From Verrucomicrobiota bacterium (lineage in GTDB: Bacteria; Verrucomicrobiota; Verrucomicrobiia; Opitutales; Opitutaceae): a stretch of DNA of 64,000 nt. The notes beneath the pieces were generated by a model. That model searched no databases. It saw only the letters and a list, made by a program, of their open reading frames with translations, and was not told where the DNA came from. The DNA lies in contig JADKHC010000004.1 in assembly GCA_016721945.1 (NCBI GenBank), positions 1-64,000 of the forward strand, in the 5' to 3' direction. Shown in pieces: positions 44,399 through 52,380 of this stretch. The translations under genes were made by a program, and so were the position numbers. The first letter of the stretch is position 1, and the number at the start of each line of letters is the position of its first letter.

Positions 44399-46594
44399 AT
44401 GCTTCCTTCACGTCTCTCGATTTGCGCTGCGCTTGTTGTTTGTCTCGTATCGTCAGGTTGCGGTGGAGGTGGAGGCGGCGGGAACCAAAGCAGCTCTTCA
44501 TCGAGCTCCTCTTCGGGCGGTTCGGTGGTGGGGGGGCCGGTTATTACTGCTTTCCAGTTGGTTAGTTCAGGAGTGAGCCTAGGCGATTCGAGTGCATTGA
44601 CTTGGGATGTGTCGAACGCGACGAGCTTGAGCATCGACCAAGGGGTGGGCGCGATTACGGGGAAGGCATTGGTCGATAAATCCATCACTGTCACGACGAG
44701 TGCTGTGGGCGACCGCATCTACACTTTAACGGCCACCAACGCCAAAGGCAGCACCACGGCCCAAGTTCGTTTAGTCACCTGGCCGGCTACCGTGGGTATC
44801 AATGCCGACCGCCCTCCGTTTATGACGGAGCGAAACGGGGCCTTCAGGCAGGCGTGGGGTGGTGGTGGCCATTGGCCTCAGCAATTGTTCTGGGAGGACG
44901 CCAGCATATACAAGACCAGTTGGAACGACATGGTGGTCGACGCAGATTCAATCGATTCCGGGGGCTTGGCTCCGGCGATTGGTTGTGTTGCTTGGGGCTT
45001 CGATCTGATTCTGGGTAACGGCGGTGACGCGGCGAATGGAATAGCCGACTACAGCGCCAAGCCGGAATTTAAGCGTTACTCGGATTGGATGAACGCCCGC
45101 AAGGACGATTATTTCGCGGTGGATGCCGAGGGTAAGATAGCGTATCCAGGACAAGGTTACATCTCGTTTGGCATGCCGATGCTGCCTGCCGATATTTCGA
45201 ACGGAGCGGCGAGCCAGACTTTTGGCGAATGGGCTGGCGAGCGCGTTGGCAAGCTCGCGCTGAATATTCACTGCCGCAGCTTGATCGGGGCCGATGGCTT
45301 CATCGGATTAAACTACTTCACCGACTCGCATCCGCGACTGATCAACGCTTTCGAGAAATGGGCGAACGTGACGGTTCCGGGCAACACCGTCGCCGAGCGC
45401 AGCAGCTACATCACGAAAAACTTTGCGACCGAGTGGTGGGATTTTGCCGCGCACAACCAGTCGACATTCTTCGTGACCGCAGCGAAAACAATCCTCGCCG
45501 GTGGGCGCGTTCCACTGGTTGGTGGACAGTACCCGAACATACCAGCAATAGCCCGTTTCTTCGGTGACGATCCCCTGATATGGGCGCAACACATCGACCC
45601 GAAGTATCTCTTTTTCTACGTGGAAAACCAGTCTGCCGGCGACCGCGACACGCCACCACAATGGACTTCGGTCGCATCCCTGGGTGCCACGGCCAGCCGT
45701 TGTCCCGACGTGGCCATAGGTGCGTTTGTTGATGCGGACCAGCAGGACTACTGGGGCGCAGTGGAGCGGGCCAAACTGAGCCGCGCCGATGGATACAAAT
45801 ACCTGAAACACGTCTGGCTCTCCTCAGCGTGGGCACACGTTGCAAACAGTAATGGTTCGGTGCGCCGTGCAGCCCAAGTGATGGTGCGTTCCTACTGGGA
45901 CGCCGGCGGTGTGGATGCTGACATGGTGCAAACCTACCTAGCGCATATCCCCAAACATCCGTTCGGGCCAGCCCTCTATTATTCTCTGGCCATTGAGCGC
46001 TCCTTTGAGGCACCGCCCCCGCCCAACACCGATACCCCAAACTACTATTATCAGCATTGGTATATCCTGCAAAACATCGCCACGCCCACGAACACGGTGA
46101 ATTACCCGCAAATAGGTTCAACGCAGGGGATTAATATCGGCTACTGGGTGGGTGATACGGTGGATATCAGCAAGCTCGCCGCAGCGGACATTCCGTCGGC
46201 CTGGCTTGTATACAACCTTGATCGCTTGCCTGCGGCTGAGAAGTCCCGCTTGCAGGCCATCGCTCCAGTCATCGATCCTCGGGTAGATCCAGCTGCGGTG
46301 CTTGCGGCGGGCCCGGTACGCGTGAAAGGTTCGGGGCTCAACTGTCTCGCCTTCGTCGATCAAAGCGGAAGTGTGATCGTTTTGGTGAGCAACGTGAATC
46401 CTACGTCCACCACGGGCTCGTTGGAATTTACCAAGGTCGGCAACGGTACTTTCTCGTGCAAGGGCTTGCTCGGCACACCTAACGCTGCGCTAACAGTGGC
46501 GAACAATGCTGGAAGCTTTCCGATCACGGTTGCTGAGCGCGACACCGTCGTCTTTGAGATTCCCGGTTTGAAGTGGATCGGTCACACGCCTTGA
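44399..46594 (+). CDS. Large putative lipoprotein, unknown function
   Basis: 731 residues. Lipobox LVSSGC near residue 25 follows a signal peptide, then a Gly and Ser linker of about 25 residues. An Ig-like domain comes next (GDSSALTWDVSNATSLSIDQ). From about residue 135 a large domain with TIM-barrel flavour follows (GINADRPPFMTERNGAFRQA; DGFIGLNYFTDSHPRLINAF; FFVTAAKTILAGGRVPLVGG; HIDPKYLFFYVENQSAG). The C-terminal 100 residues are a beta-sandwich. The layout resembles surface glycoside hydrolases, but I cannot name a family or point to catalytic acids. The start ATG has a good Shine-Dalgarno (AAAGGA, about 6 bases upstream), unusual in this window. Confidence 0.78.
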   Translation: MLPSRLSICAALVVCLVSSGCGGGGGGGNQSSSSSSSSSGGSVVGGPVITAFQLVSSGVSLGDSSALTWDVSNATSLSIDQGVGAITGKALVDKSITVTTSAVGDRIYTLTATNAKGSTTAQVRLVTWPATVGINADRPPFMTERNGAFRQAWGGGGHWPQQLFWEDASIYKTSWNDMVVDADSIDSGGLAPAIGCVAWGFDLILGNGGDAANGIADYSAKPEFKRYSDWMNARKDDYFAVDAEGKIAYPGQGYISFGMPMLPADISNGAASQTFGEWAGERVGKLALNIHCRSLIGADGFIGLNYFTDSHPRLINAFEKWANVTVPGNTVAERSSYITKNFATEWWDFAAHNQSTFFVTAAKTILAGGRVPLVGGQYPNIPAIARFFGDDPLIWAQHIDPKYLFFYVENQSAGDRDTPPQWTSVASLGATASRCPDVAIGAFVDADQQDYWGAVERAKLSRADGYKYLKHVWLSSAWAHVANSNGSVRRAAQVMVRSYWDAGGVDADMVQTYLAHIPKHPFGPALYYSLAIERSFEAPPPPNTDTPNYYYQHWYILQNIATPTNTVNYPQIGSTQGINIGYWVGDTVDISKLAAADIPSAWLVYNLDRLPAAEKSRLQAIAPVIDPRVDPAAVLAAGPVRVKGSGLNCLAFVDQSGSVIVLVSNVNPTSTTGSLEFTKVGNGTFSCKGLLGTPNAALTVANNAGSFPITVAERDTVVFEIPGLKWIGHTP

Positions 46595-46619
46595 GGATGG
46601 CGCGGTTTGGCGGTGCAGG

Positions 46620-47522
46620 CTACTGAGCCTGCACTGCTACGTTGCCGCTGCGGCCATCGATCTCGGCAGATACTTGGTCGCAGGTGGGGATGCTGGTTCG
46701 GTTGTTGAGGAGCTCGCGCGCGAGGTCGTCGAGGCGGATGAACTCGACCCCGGCGTTGTAGCATTCGGCTAGGAGCGCGCGGAAGAGTTGGCGCTTGCCC
46801 ATGCCTTCGATTTCGGCGTGCAGGGTGAAGACGTTGGTTCGGTCTTCGCGCAGGAGCGACATGTAGTGCGCCACGATTTTCTCCTCGGGATATTCGGGGC
46901 GGCCGAGGAGTTCGTCGAACGTTGGGAGCGTGCTCGGAATTTCGAGGGTTCTGAAAACCTGTCCGCCGATGCGTGGAAAAAACGGTGTGGAGCCGCGCAC
47001 GTCGCTTGAGTAAAGCAGACCGGCTTCGTCGTAGATCTGGCGACTGCGGACGTTGCTCTGCCAGCCTGGTGCTCCGGCAGTCTGCGCTTCAGTACCAAAG
47101 ATGCGAAGAAACTCGGCGCGGGCGGCGATGAACTCGGCGCGCACGGCGTCGAGCGGCAGCTTGTTCACGTAATCCTGCCAGCGGTAGTGATTGAAACAGT
47201 GGATGCCGACCTCGTGGCCGGCGTCGCGCACTTCGCGCAGGATGCGGGTGTTGCGGCGGCCGATGTGCGGAGCGGGCAAGAGCGTGCCATTGAGCAGCGT
47301 GCGGATGCCGTAGAGTTTAACCACGCTGGTGCGGCTGACTTTTTTGAAAAAGCCCGGACGGAAAATGCGCGTGATGGCGCGGCCGGTTTGATCGGGTCCG
47401 AGGGAAAAAAGAAAGCAGGCAGGCAGTTCAAACTCTTGTAGATCTCGCACGAGGTTCGGCACACCGATGCGGGTGCCGCGATCAGTGTCGACGTCGATTT
47501 TTAAAGCAAGACGGATGGGCAT
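46620..47522 (-). CDS. arnD: 4-deoxy-4-formamido-L-arabinose-phosphoundecaprenol deformylase
   Basis: 300 residues from ATG 47522 (MPIRLALKIDVDTDRGTRIG), a close match in order and motifs to E. coli ArnD. Polysaccharide-deacetylase metal and catalytic residues are in KIDVDTDRGT (Asp pair) and EVGIHCFNHYRWQDYV (His-x4-His). Other ArnD blocks are FSLGPDQTGRAI, LYGIRTLLNGTLLPAP, AGAPGWQSNVRS, YSSDVRGSTPFFP, STLPTFDELLGR and FTLHAEIEGM. It deformylates undecaprenyl-linked formamido-arabinose in the lipid A Ara4N pathway, at the inner membrane. The next gene upstream encodes the ArnA dehydrogenase, so the two belong together. Confidence 0.92.
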   Translation of the reverse strand: MPIRLALKIDVDTDRGTRIGVPNLVRDLQEFELPACFLFSLGPDQTGRAITRIFRPGFFKKVSRTSVVKLYGIRTLLNGTLLPAPHIGRRNTRILREVRDAGHEVGIHCFNHYRWQDYVNKLPLDAVRAEFIAARAEFLRIFGTEAQTAGAPGWQSNVRSRQIYDEAGLLYSSDVRGSTPFFPRIGGQVFRTLEIPSTLPTFDELLGRPEYPEEKIVAHYMSLLREDRTNVFTLHAEIEGMGKRQLFRALLAECYNAGVEFIRLDDLARELLNNRTSIPTCDQVSAEIDGRSGNVAVQAQ

Positions 47523-47539
47523 GGGCGTCGATGTGGATA

Positions 47540-47626
47540 TTTTCAACAGGAGGCCGCGGAGAAAACGGAGAAGGTAAACCCTGCCCTGTCTGGAATTCTC
47601 TGTTTGCTCTGTTCTCTCCTGTAAAA
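47540..47626. repeat. Imperfect inverted repeat between arnD and the ArnA-dehydrogenase gene
   Basis: The left arm (47540-47572) is TTTTCAACAGGAGGCCGCGG then AGAAAACGGAGAAG. The right arm (47598-47626) is CTCTGTTTGCTCTGTTCTCT then CCTGTAAAA. It is a third member of the type seen at 7957 and 19157, again in a same-strand gene gap. Confidence 0.8.
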
Positions 47627-47632
47627 ACAGGC

Positions 47633-48670
47633 TTATTCCAGCTGGTAGTCTTTGTGCGCGAGGTGGTAGTCGAGCGTGAGCTTGATCGCGGTCTTGAGGT
47701 TTACCTTCGGCGTCCAGCCGAGCTGCTTCTTGATGTTGGTTATAGAGGGGACGCGCTTCTGGATGTCTTGATAATATTTCCCGAAATATTGGCCGGAGGA
47801 AACCTTAACGACTTTGGCGGCTTTTACATGTTCGGCGTAGTCAGGGTAATCCTTGAAGGCTTCGATGATGAGCTTAGCGAGGTCGGCGACGCTGACGTCG
47901 TTCTTGGGATTGCCGATGTTGAAGATCTGACGAGTGGCTTTGCCGTCCTTATTTTCGATGATGCGCAGGAGCGCGTCGATGCCGTCATCGATGAAGGTGA
48001 AGGAGCGGCTCTGCTTGCCTCCGTCGACGAGTTGGAGCGGCTTTTTGAAAATGACGTTGGAAATGAACTGCGTGAAGAGGCGCGAGCTGCCTTCCTTGGC
48101 TTCGAAGACGTCATCGAGCTGGGGCCCAATCCAGTTGAAAGGTCTAAAGAGCGTGTAATCGAGATTGTCGCGCACGCCGTAAGCGTAGATGACGCGGTCA
48201 AGGAGTTGCTTCGAGTTGGCGTAGATCCAGCGCTGGCGTTCGATCGGGCCGTAGACGAGCGTGCTGGTTTCTTCGTCAAGCTCGGCGTCGGGGCACATGC
48301 CGTAAACTTCGGACGTCGAGGGGAAGATGACGCGTTTCTTGTATTTTACGGCCTGGCGGACAATCGCGAGGTTGGCTTCGAAATCGAGTTCGAAGACCCG
48401 CAGCGGATCTTTTACGTACTGCACAGGGTTAGCGATCGCGACGAGCGGGATGACGGCGTCGCACTTCTTCACGTGGTACTCGATCCACTCGCGGTTGATA
48501 GTGATGTCGCCCTCGACAAACTTGAAACGAGGATTACCCAGGCTGTGGCTCAGTTTGTGGTTGCCGATGTCCATGCCGTAGACCTCCCAGTCTTTCTTTT
48601 GCAGGATCGTTCGCGTGAGCGAGCTGCCGATGAAACCGTTGGCACCGAGGATGAGGACTTTGATGGGCAT
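47633..48670 (-). CDS. UDP-glucuronate decarboxylase, stand-alone ArnA dehydrogenase domain
   Basis: 345 residues matching the C-terminal half of E. coli ArnA along its whole length: KVLILGANGFIGSSLTRTIL (NAD loop), VEGDITINREWIEYHVKKCD, PLVAIANPVQYVKDPLRVFE, FPSTSEVYGMCPDAELDEET, RWIYANSKQLLDRVIYAYG (catalytic Tyr-x3-Lys) and LFRPFNWIGPQLDDV. It oxidises and decarboxylates UDP-glucuronic acid to UDP-4-keto-arabinose, the first step to Ara4N. The N-terminal formyltransferase half of ArnA is absent, so it would be encoded elsewhere. With arnD it supports polycationic lipid A modification, giving polymyxin-type resistance. Confidence 0.92.
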   Translation of the reverse strand: MPIKVLILGANGFIGSSLTRTILQKKDWEVYGMDIGNHKLSHSLGNPRFKFVEGDITINREWIEYHVKKCDAVIPLVAIANPVQYVKDPLRVFELDFEANLAIVRQAVKYKKRVIFPSTSEVYGMCPDAELDEETSTLVYGPIERQRWIYANSKQLLDRVIYAYGVRDNLDYTLFRPFNWIGPQLDDVFEAKEGSSRLFTQFISNVIFKKPLQLVDGGKQSRSFTFIDDGIDALLRIIENKDGKATRQIFNIGNPKNDVSVADLAKLIIEAFKDYPDYAEHVKAAKVVKVSSGQYFGKYYQDIQKRVPSITNIKKQLGWTPKVNLKTAIKLTLDYHLAHKDYQLE

Positions 48671-48734
48671 GAAGAAAGAGAAAGGATGAAAGACTGTTGG
48701 GCTGAAAGACTGAAGTTGTTCGCGTGAAAATAAC

Positions 48735-49349
48735 CTACGGCTTGGGGTAACTCACCGGTTGCGCCGCAAGGATGGCTTGTTGCGCGTGGAGATTGAGTTT
48801 GGGCGCGAGCGCAGCGCGATCAATCCCTCCGGAATGGTAGCCAGTTACGAGGCCTTCCGAAGCGCAATAGAGGTAAATATTCTGGCCGATGAAGCCCGTG
48901 TTGACGGCTGAGGTGGCTTTTCTTTCTTCGACCGGCCCATTGAGTTTCGAGAGATCGCCAACGTAGACCACACAAAGGGCGGCGGCGGTTTTGGCACCGA
49001 ACTGGCGCAAGTCTTCCGTCGAGATTTGGCGGAGCGCATGCTTGGCAGCGTCATAAACATATGCGCCCGATTTCATCAGCAAGTAGAGTTCAACTTCCTG
49101 TTTATTGCGGGATGAAGGCGCGGTGCGTTTGCCATTGGAGCGATTGAACCCACAGGCGGCCCACGTCAGATCGGAGAGTTGTTGTGGCGAAAGTTCGCGC
49201 GGATCGAATTCGCGGGAAGTGCAACGTTTCGCGAGGGCCTCCATAAGCGGCAGACCACCGGTTTTGTGGGGAGCGGGTAGTTCGATATTCTGCGCATGAA
49301 CGGTGGCCGAGAGGAACAGGGTGAGAAAAAGAACGACGGTGTGTTTCAT
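48735..49349 (-). CDS. Exported nitroreductase/SagB-family oxidoreductase
   Basis: 204 residues from ATG 49349 (MKHTVVLFLTLFLSATVHAQ), a signal peptide. The mature enzyme has LMEALAKRCTSREFDPRELS, the nitroreductase FMN-binding start, QQLSDLTWAACGFNRSNGKR, then TAPSSRNKQEVELYLLMKSG and NTGFIGQNIYLYCASEGL. This is the compact FMN-dependent nitroreductase type. The physiological electron acceptor is unknown and an exported flavin enzyme of this kind is uncommon. An in-frame ATG 33 codons further upstream is possible but would bury the signal peptide. It is separate from the arn genes by 64 bp. Confidence 0.82.
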   Translation of the reverse strand: MKHTVVLFLTLFLSATVHAQNIELPAPHKTGGLPLMEALAKRCTSREFDPRELSPQQLSDLTWAACGFNRSNGKRTAPSSRNKQEVELYLLMKSGAYVYDAAKHALRQISTEDLRQFGAKTAAALCVVYVGDLSKLNGPVEERKATSAVNTGFIGQNIYLYCASEGLVTGYHSGGIDRAALAPKLNLHAQQAILAAQPVSYPKP

Positions 49350-49518
49350 GAGGTCGAGGGGACAACTTCTCTGTGGTTTTTCTTTGTAAAACGCAACGCC
49401 GAGTAAAGGCCGTGCGGCGTGCGATAGTCGAAGGCGTTCACACACGAAAGGAGTGATCGCACGATCTGCGAGTGGTGCTTGCGGACAGATTCGTTGAGCG
49501 CTGTAGCCAGACGCTGGC

Positions 49519-50229
49519 TCAGCTTTCGCTTTCTTCGTTATCCGCCGGACGTTCCAACTCCTGGCGGCATTCTTTCATAACGCGCAGCCAAATCTCGCGC
49601 AGATCGAAGAGGCGGGGGACGGAGTCACTGCGAAAATGTTCGAGCGCGCGCGAACTGTTCGCGGGTTGTTCGGCGGCGATGAGCGCGAGCGTTTGATTGA
49701 TCTCGCAAAGGGCGCGTTTCAACAAGCTCACGGCCATGGCGAAATCGCCAAAATCGAGCGCTTGCACGGCGAGTACGGCGTGTTCCTCGCCACGGTGGAG
49801 CGAGGTTTGTAAGGCGATGGCGAGCGGTTGCGGAACCTTGGCGGCATCGGTGGCGATGCGTTCCCAAGCGCGCTTGAGGCTCAGGTAAATGGCCTTGGTG
49901 GCGATGAAAACGGGGCTCTTGTGCAGCGTGTAAGGCTCGGCCTTGAAGCTGGCGTCTTCTTGCTCCGAGGAAGCGTCATCGCTGTCGTCATCGTCGTCAT
50001 CAAATCCCACGCTTTCGCTGGTCCAAACTCCTTCGTCCCAGCGCATGCAATGGGCCACTTCGTCGATGCGTTCCGGGTGGTCACGCAATTGCTCGTAGAA
50101 GGCGAGGTACCGATGGAGCACGTCATCCTGCTCACGCAGGTATTGCTCCCAATCAAACTCGTTCCAAGCGAGATCGCCGCGTTCTTCCCAGTCGTTTTCT
50201 GAAGGTGAATCTGAATCAAAATTGCTCAT
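49519..50229 (-). CDS. Conserved-looking hypothetical acidic protein
   Basis: 236 residues from ATG 50229 (MSNFDSDSPSENDWEERGDL). The N-terminal half is acidic with a run of nine Asp near residue 85 (FDDDDDDSDDASSEQED). The C-terminal half is helical and basic (AIYLSLKRAWERIATDAAKV; AVSLLKRALCEINQTLALIA). No signal peptide or membrane segment. I do not recognise the family; codon use is like the neighbours, so it is a real gene. It is divergent from acyP. Confidence 0.7.
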   Translation of the reverse strand: MSNFDSDSPSENDWEERGDLAWNEFDWEQYLREQDDVLHRYLAFYEQLRDHPERIDEVAHCMRWDEGVWTSESVGFDDDDDDSDDASSEQEDASFKAEPYTLHKSPVFIATKAIYLSLKRAWERIATDAAKVPQPLAIALQTSLHRGEEHAVLAVQALDFGDFAMAVSLLKRALCEINQTLALIAAEQPANSSRALEHFRSDSVPRLFDLREIWLRVMKECRQELERPADNEESES

Positions 50230-50369
50230 CAAGAAGTGGCTGGAGCCGTGGTTTGAAGCTGCTTTCGTCCGACAAGAATGCAACGTAAAAGGCCGACCTG
50301 CAAATCACCGGTTGTGGTTTTGTGGGTTGAAACTGTGATGAGAGACTCATAAGTTTTTCCTTCCACGCT

Positions 50370-50645
50370 ATGTCTGAAATTCATCACGAAACTGTTTTTT
50401 TCACGGGACGCGTTCAGGGAGTTGGTTTTCGCTATACCGCGTTACAGGTCGCGAAGGAGTTTGAAGTTTCGGGCTGGGTTAAAAACTTGGCTGACGGACG
50501 CGTTCAACTAGAAGCAGAAGGCGCGCCATCGACGGTGAAGGCTTTCGTCGTCGCGCTCGAAGAGCGGATGCACGGTTATATACGCAAAACAGAGCGGAAA
50601 TCCGCTAAACGGGTGCCGCAGTTTGCTGGCTTTGACATTCGTTGA
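50370..50645 (+). CDS. acyP: Acylphosphatase
   Basis: 91 residues, the usual size. TGRVQGVGFRYTALQVAKEF carries the phosphate loop and the conserved Arg; VSGWVKNLADGRVQLEAEG carries the catalytic Asn. It hydrolyses acyl phosphates such as acetyl phosphate. It stands alone, 103 bp before cysC. The ATG is preceded by a pyrimidine-rich leader (TTTTTCCTTCCACGCT). Confidence 0.95.
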   Translation: MSEIHHETVFFTGRVQGVGFRYTALQVAKEFEVSGWVKNLADGRVQLEAEGAPSTVKAFVVALEERMHGYIRKTERKSAKRVPQFAGFDIR

Positions 50646-50748
50646 TCAGAGTTAAGTTGTTGTAGGCCAGATCTAAAAAACGAGGTTGTGTAAATTTTAC
50701 TTGATCGCGGACTTAATCATATGCATTTAGGTAAACATACTAAACAAT

Positions 50749-51357
50749 ATGAGTTCCGACAACCTACATCCGATCTTCGAGCGCGTGCTCAGTCGTGCGG
50801 AAAAGGAGCAGGGTTTGAAGCAACGAGCCCGCGTGATTTGGCTCTATGGATTGTCGGGTTCCGGGAAGAGCACGCTGGCGATCGGACTTGAGCGGAAGTT
50901 GTACGCCGAGGGTTTCACGACGCATTTGCTCGATGGCGATAATGTCCGCACGGGCCTTAATAGAGGGCTGGGTTTCAGCGATGCGGATCGCGCCGAAAAC
51001 ATCCGGCGCGTCGCCGAAGTCGCAAAGCTGTTTACACAGGCTGGGGTAGTGACGTTGTGCTCGTTCATCACGCCCTTGCGGTCTCTGCGGGTGGCGGCGC
51101 GTGAGATCATTGGTGGGGATGATTTTTTCGAGATCTACGTGAAGGCCTCCTTTGACACCTGCGCGCAACGCGACCCGAAAGGTCTTTACGCCAAAGCTGG
51201 CACGGGTGGCGTCAAACAATTCACCGGCCGCGACTCGGGTTTCGAGCCTCCTGCCGAAGGAGACGCGTCACTGGTCATCGATACTGAGTCTGAAGGCGTC
51301 GAAGCGTCGCTCTCGCGTCTGCATGCCTACGTTTTGCCAAAAATCCAAATTTCATGA
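50749..51357 (+). CDS. cysC: Adenylylsulfate kinase
   Basis: 202 residues. P-loop WLYGLSGSGKSTLAIGLE, the substrate lid LLDGDNVRTGLNRGLGFSDA and RAENIRRVAEVAKLFTQAG, then VVTLCSFITPLRSLRVAAR are all standard for APS kinase. It phosphorylates adenosine 5'-phosphosulfate to PAPS. Its stop overlaps the cysD start by 4 bp (ATGA), and cysN follows, giving a full sulfate-activation operon. Here it is separate, whereas many proteobacteria fuse it to CysN. Confidence 0.95.
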   Translation: MSSDNLHPIFERVLSRAEKEQGLKQRARVIWLYGLSGSGKSTLAIGLERKLYAEGFTTHLLDGDNVRTGLNRGLGFSDADRAENIRRVAEVAKLFTQAGVVTLCSFITPLRSLRVAAREIIGGDDFFEIYVKASFDTCAQRDPKGLYAKAGTGGVKQFTGRDSGFEPPAEGDASLVIDTESEGVEASLSRLHAYVLPKIQIS

Positions 51358-52259
51358 GTTCGTACAATCTTACCCATCTCGCTCAACTCGAGCACGAGGC
51401 GATTTTCATCATGCGCGAAGTAGCCGCGCAGTTCGAACGTCCCGCGTTGCTCTTTTCCGGCGGCAAAGACTCCATTGTAATGGTTCGGTTGGCACAAAAA
51501 GCCTTCGCACCTTCGAAAATCCCGTTCCCGCTCGTCCATATCGACACCGGGCATAATTTCCCCGAGGCAATCGGGTTTCGCGACTGGCTGGCCAAGGATC
51601 TTGGTGCACGTCTGATTGTTCGTTACGTCGAGGACTCGATCAAAGCCGGCCGCGCGGTTGAAGAAAAAGGCCTGAATCCTTCGCGCAACGGCCTGCAAAC
51701 CGTCACGCTACTCGACTCGATCGAGGAGCTGAAGTTTGACGCCTGCTTGGGCGGAGCCCGGCGTGACGAGGAAAAGGCACGCGCGAAAGAACGTTTCTTT
51801 TCGCATCGCGACGAGTTCGGTCAATGGGATCCGAAGAACCAACGCCCAGAACTATGGAATCTTTTCAACGGTCGCAAAAACCACGGTGAGCACTTCCGCG
51901 TTTTCCCGCTCTCCAACTGGACCGAGATGGATGTGTGGCAGTACATCACGCGTGAGAAAATCCCGCTGCCGCCGCTCTATTTCTCGCACGAACGAGAGGT
52001 TGTTAATCGCAACGGTAATTGGTTGGCGAATACACCGTTTATTACACTGCTTCCTGGCGAAAAATACGAAAAACGCATCATTCGTTTTCGCACTGTTGGC
52101 GACGCGACCTGCACCGGTGCAGTCGAATCCACGGCTTCGACTCTGGGCGAAATCATCCAAGAAGTCGCCTCCGCGCGCCAGACCGAACGTGGCACGCGCG
52201 CCGACGACAAACGCTCCGAAACTGCCATGGAAGACCGCAAAAAGGCGGGATACTTCTGA
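51354..52259 (+). CDS. cysD: Sulfate adenylyltransferase subunit 2
   Basis: 301 residues of the PAPS-reductase/ATP-pyrophosphatase fold. PALLFSGGKDSIVMVRLAQK is the PP-loop, and FPLVHIDTGHNFPEAIGFRD and FDACLGGARRDEEKARAKER follow in the normal order. The protein ends with the usual GERGTRADDK-type tail (ERGTRADDKRSETAMEDRKK, GYF). It makes APS from ATP and sulfate together with the GTPase CysN. Its stop codon coincides with the left edge of a CAAAGGC-type inverted repeat that separates it from cysN. Confidence 0.96.
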   Translation: MSSYNLTHLAQLEHEAIFIMREVAAQFERPALLFSGGKDSIVMVRLAQKAFAPSKIPFPLVHIDTGHNFPEAIGFRDWLAKDLGARLIVRYVEDSIKAGRAVEEKGLNPSRNGLQTVTLLDSIEELKFDACLGGARRDEEKARAKERFFSHRDEFGQWDPKNQRPELWNLFNGRKNHGEHFRVFPLSNWTEMDVWQYITREKIPLPPLYFSHEREVVNRNGNWLANTPFITLLPGEKYEKRIIRFRTVGDATCTGAVESTASTLGEIIQEVASARQTERGTRADDKRSETAMEDRKKAGYF

Positions 52260-52370
52260 AAATTCAAAAGGCAGATCCCAAACGCCAAAATTAACTAGCA
52301 ATTAGATACAATAAATCTCTAGCCGCAGGCGCGCCGTTTTGGCGTTTGGACCTTTGGCCTTTGTGATTTT
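52260..52370. repeat. Gene-less copy of the four-helix-bundle element's inverted repeat
   Basis: The left arm 52260-52290 (AAATTCAAAAGGCAGATCCC then AAACGCCAAAA) and the right arm 52337-52370 (TTTTGGCGTTTGGACCTTTG then GCCTTTGTGATTTT) are inverted copies. The right end TTTGTGATTTT is identical to the right end of the element at 10561-11020, and CAAACGCCAAA words are shared. The 46-bp centre codes for nothing. It starts right after the cysD stop and ends 10 bp before cysN ATG. Confidence 0.82.
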
Positions 52371-52380
52371 ATCCACTAAA

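Noticed and set aside
47531..48727. 398-codon plus-strand open frame opposite the ArnA dehydrogenase gene
   Set aside because: Antisense shadow of a gene with full-length homology on the other strand.
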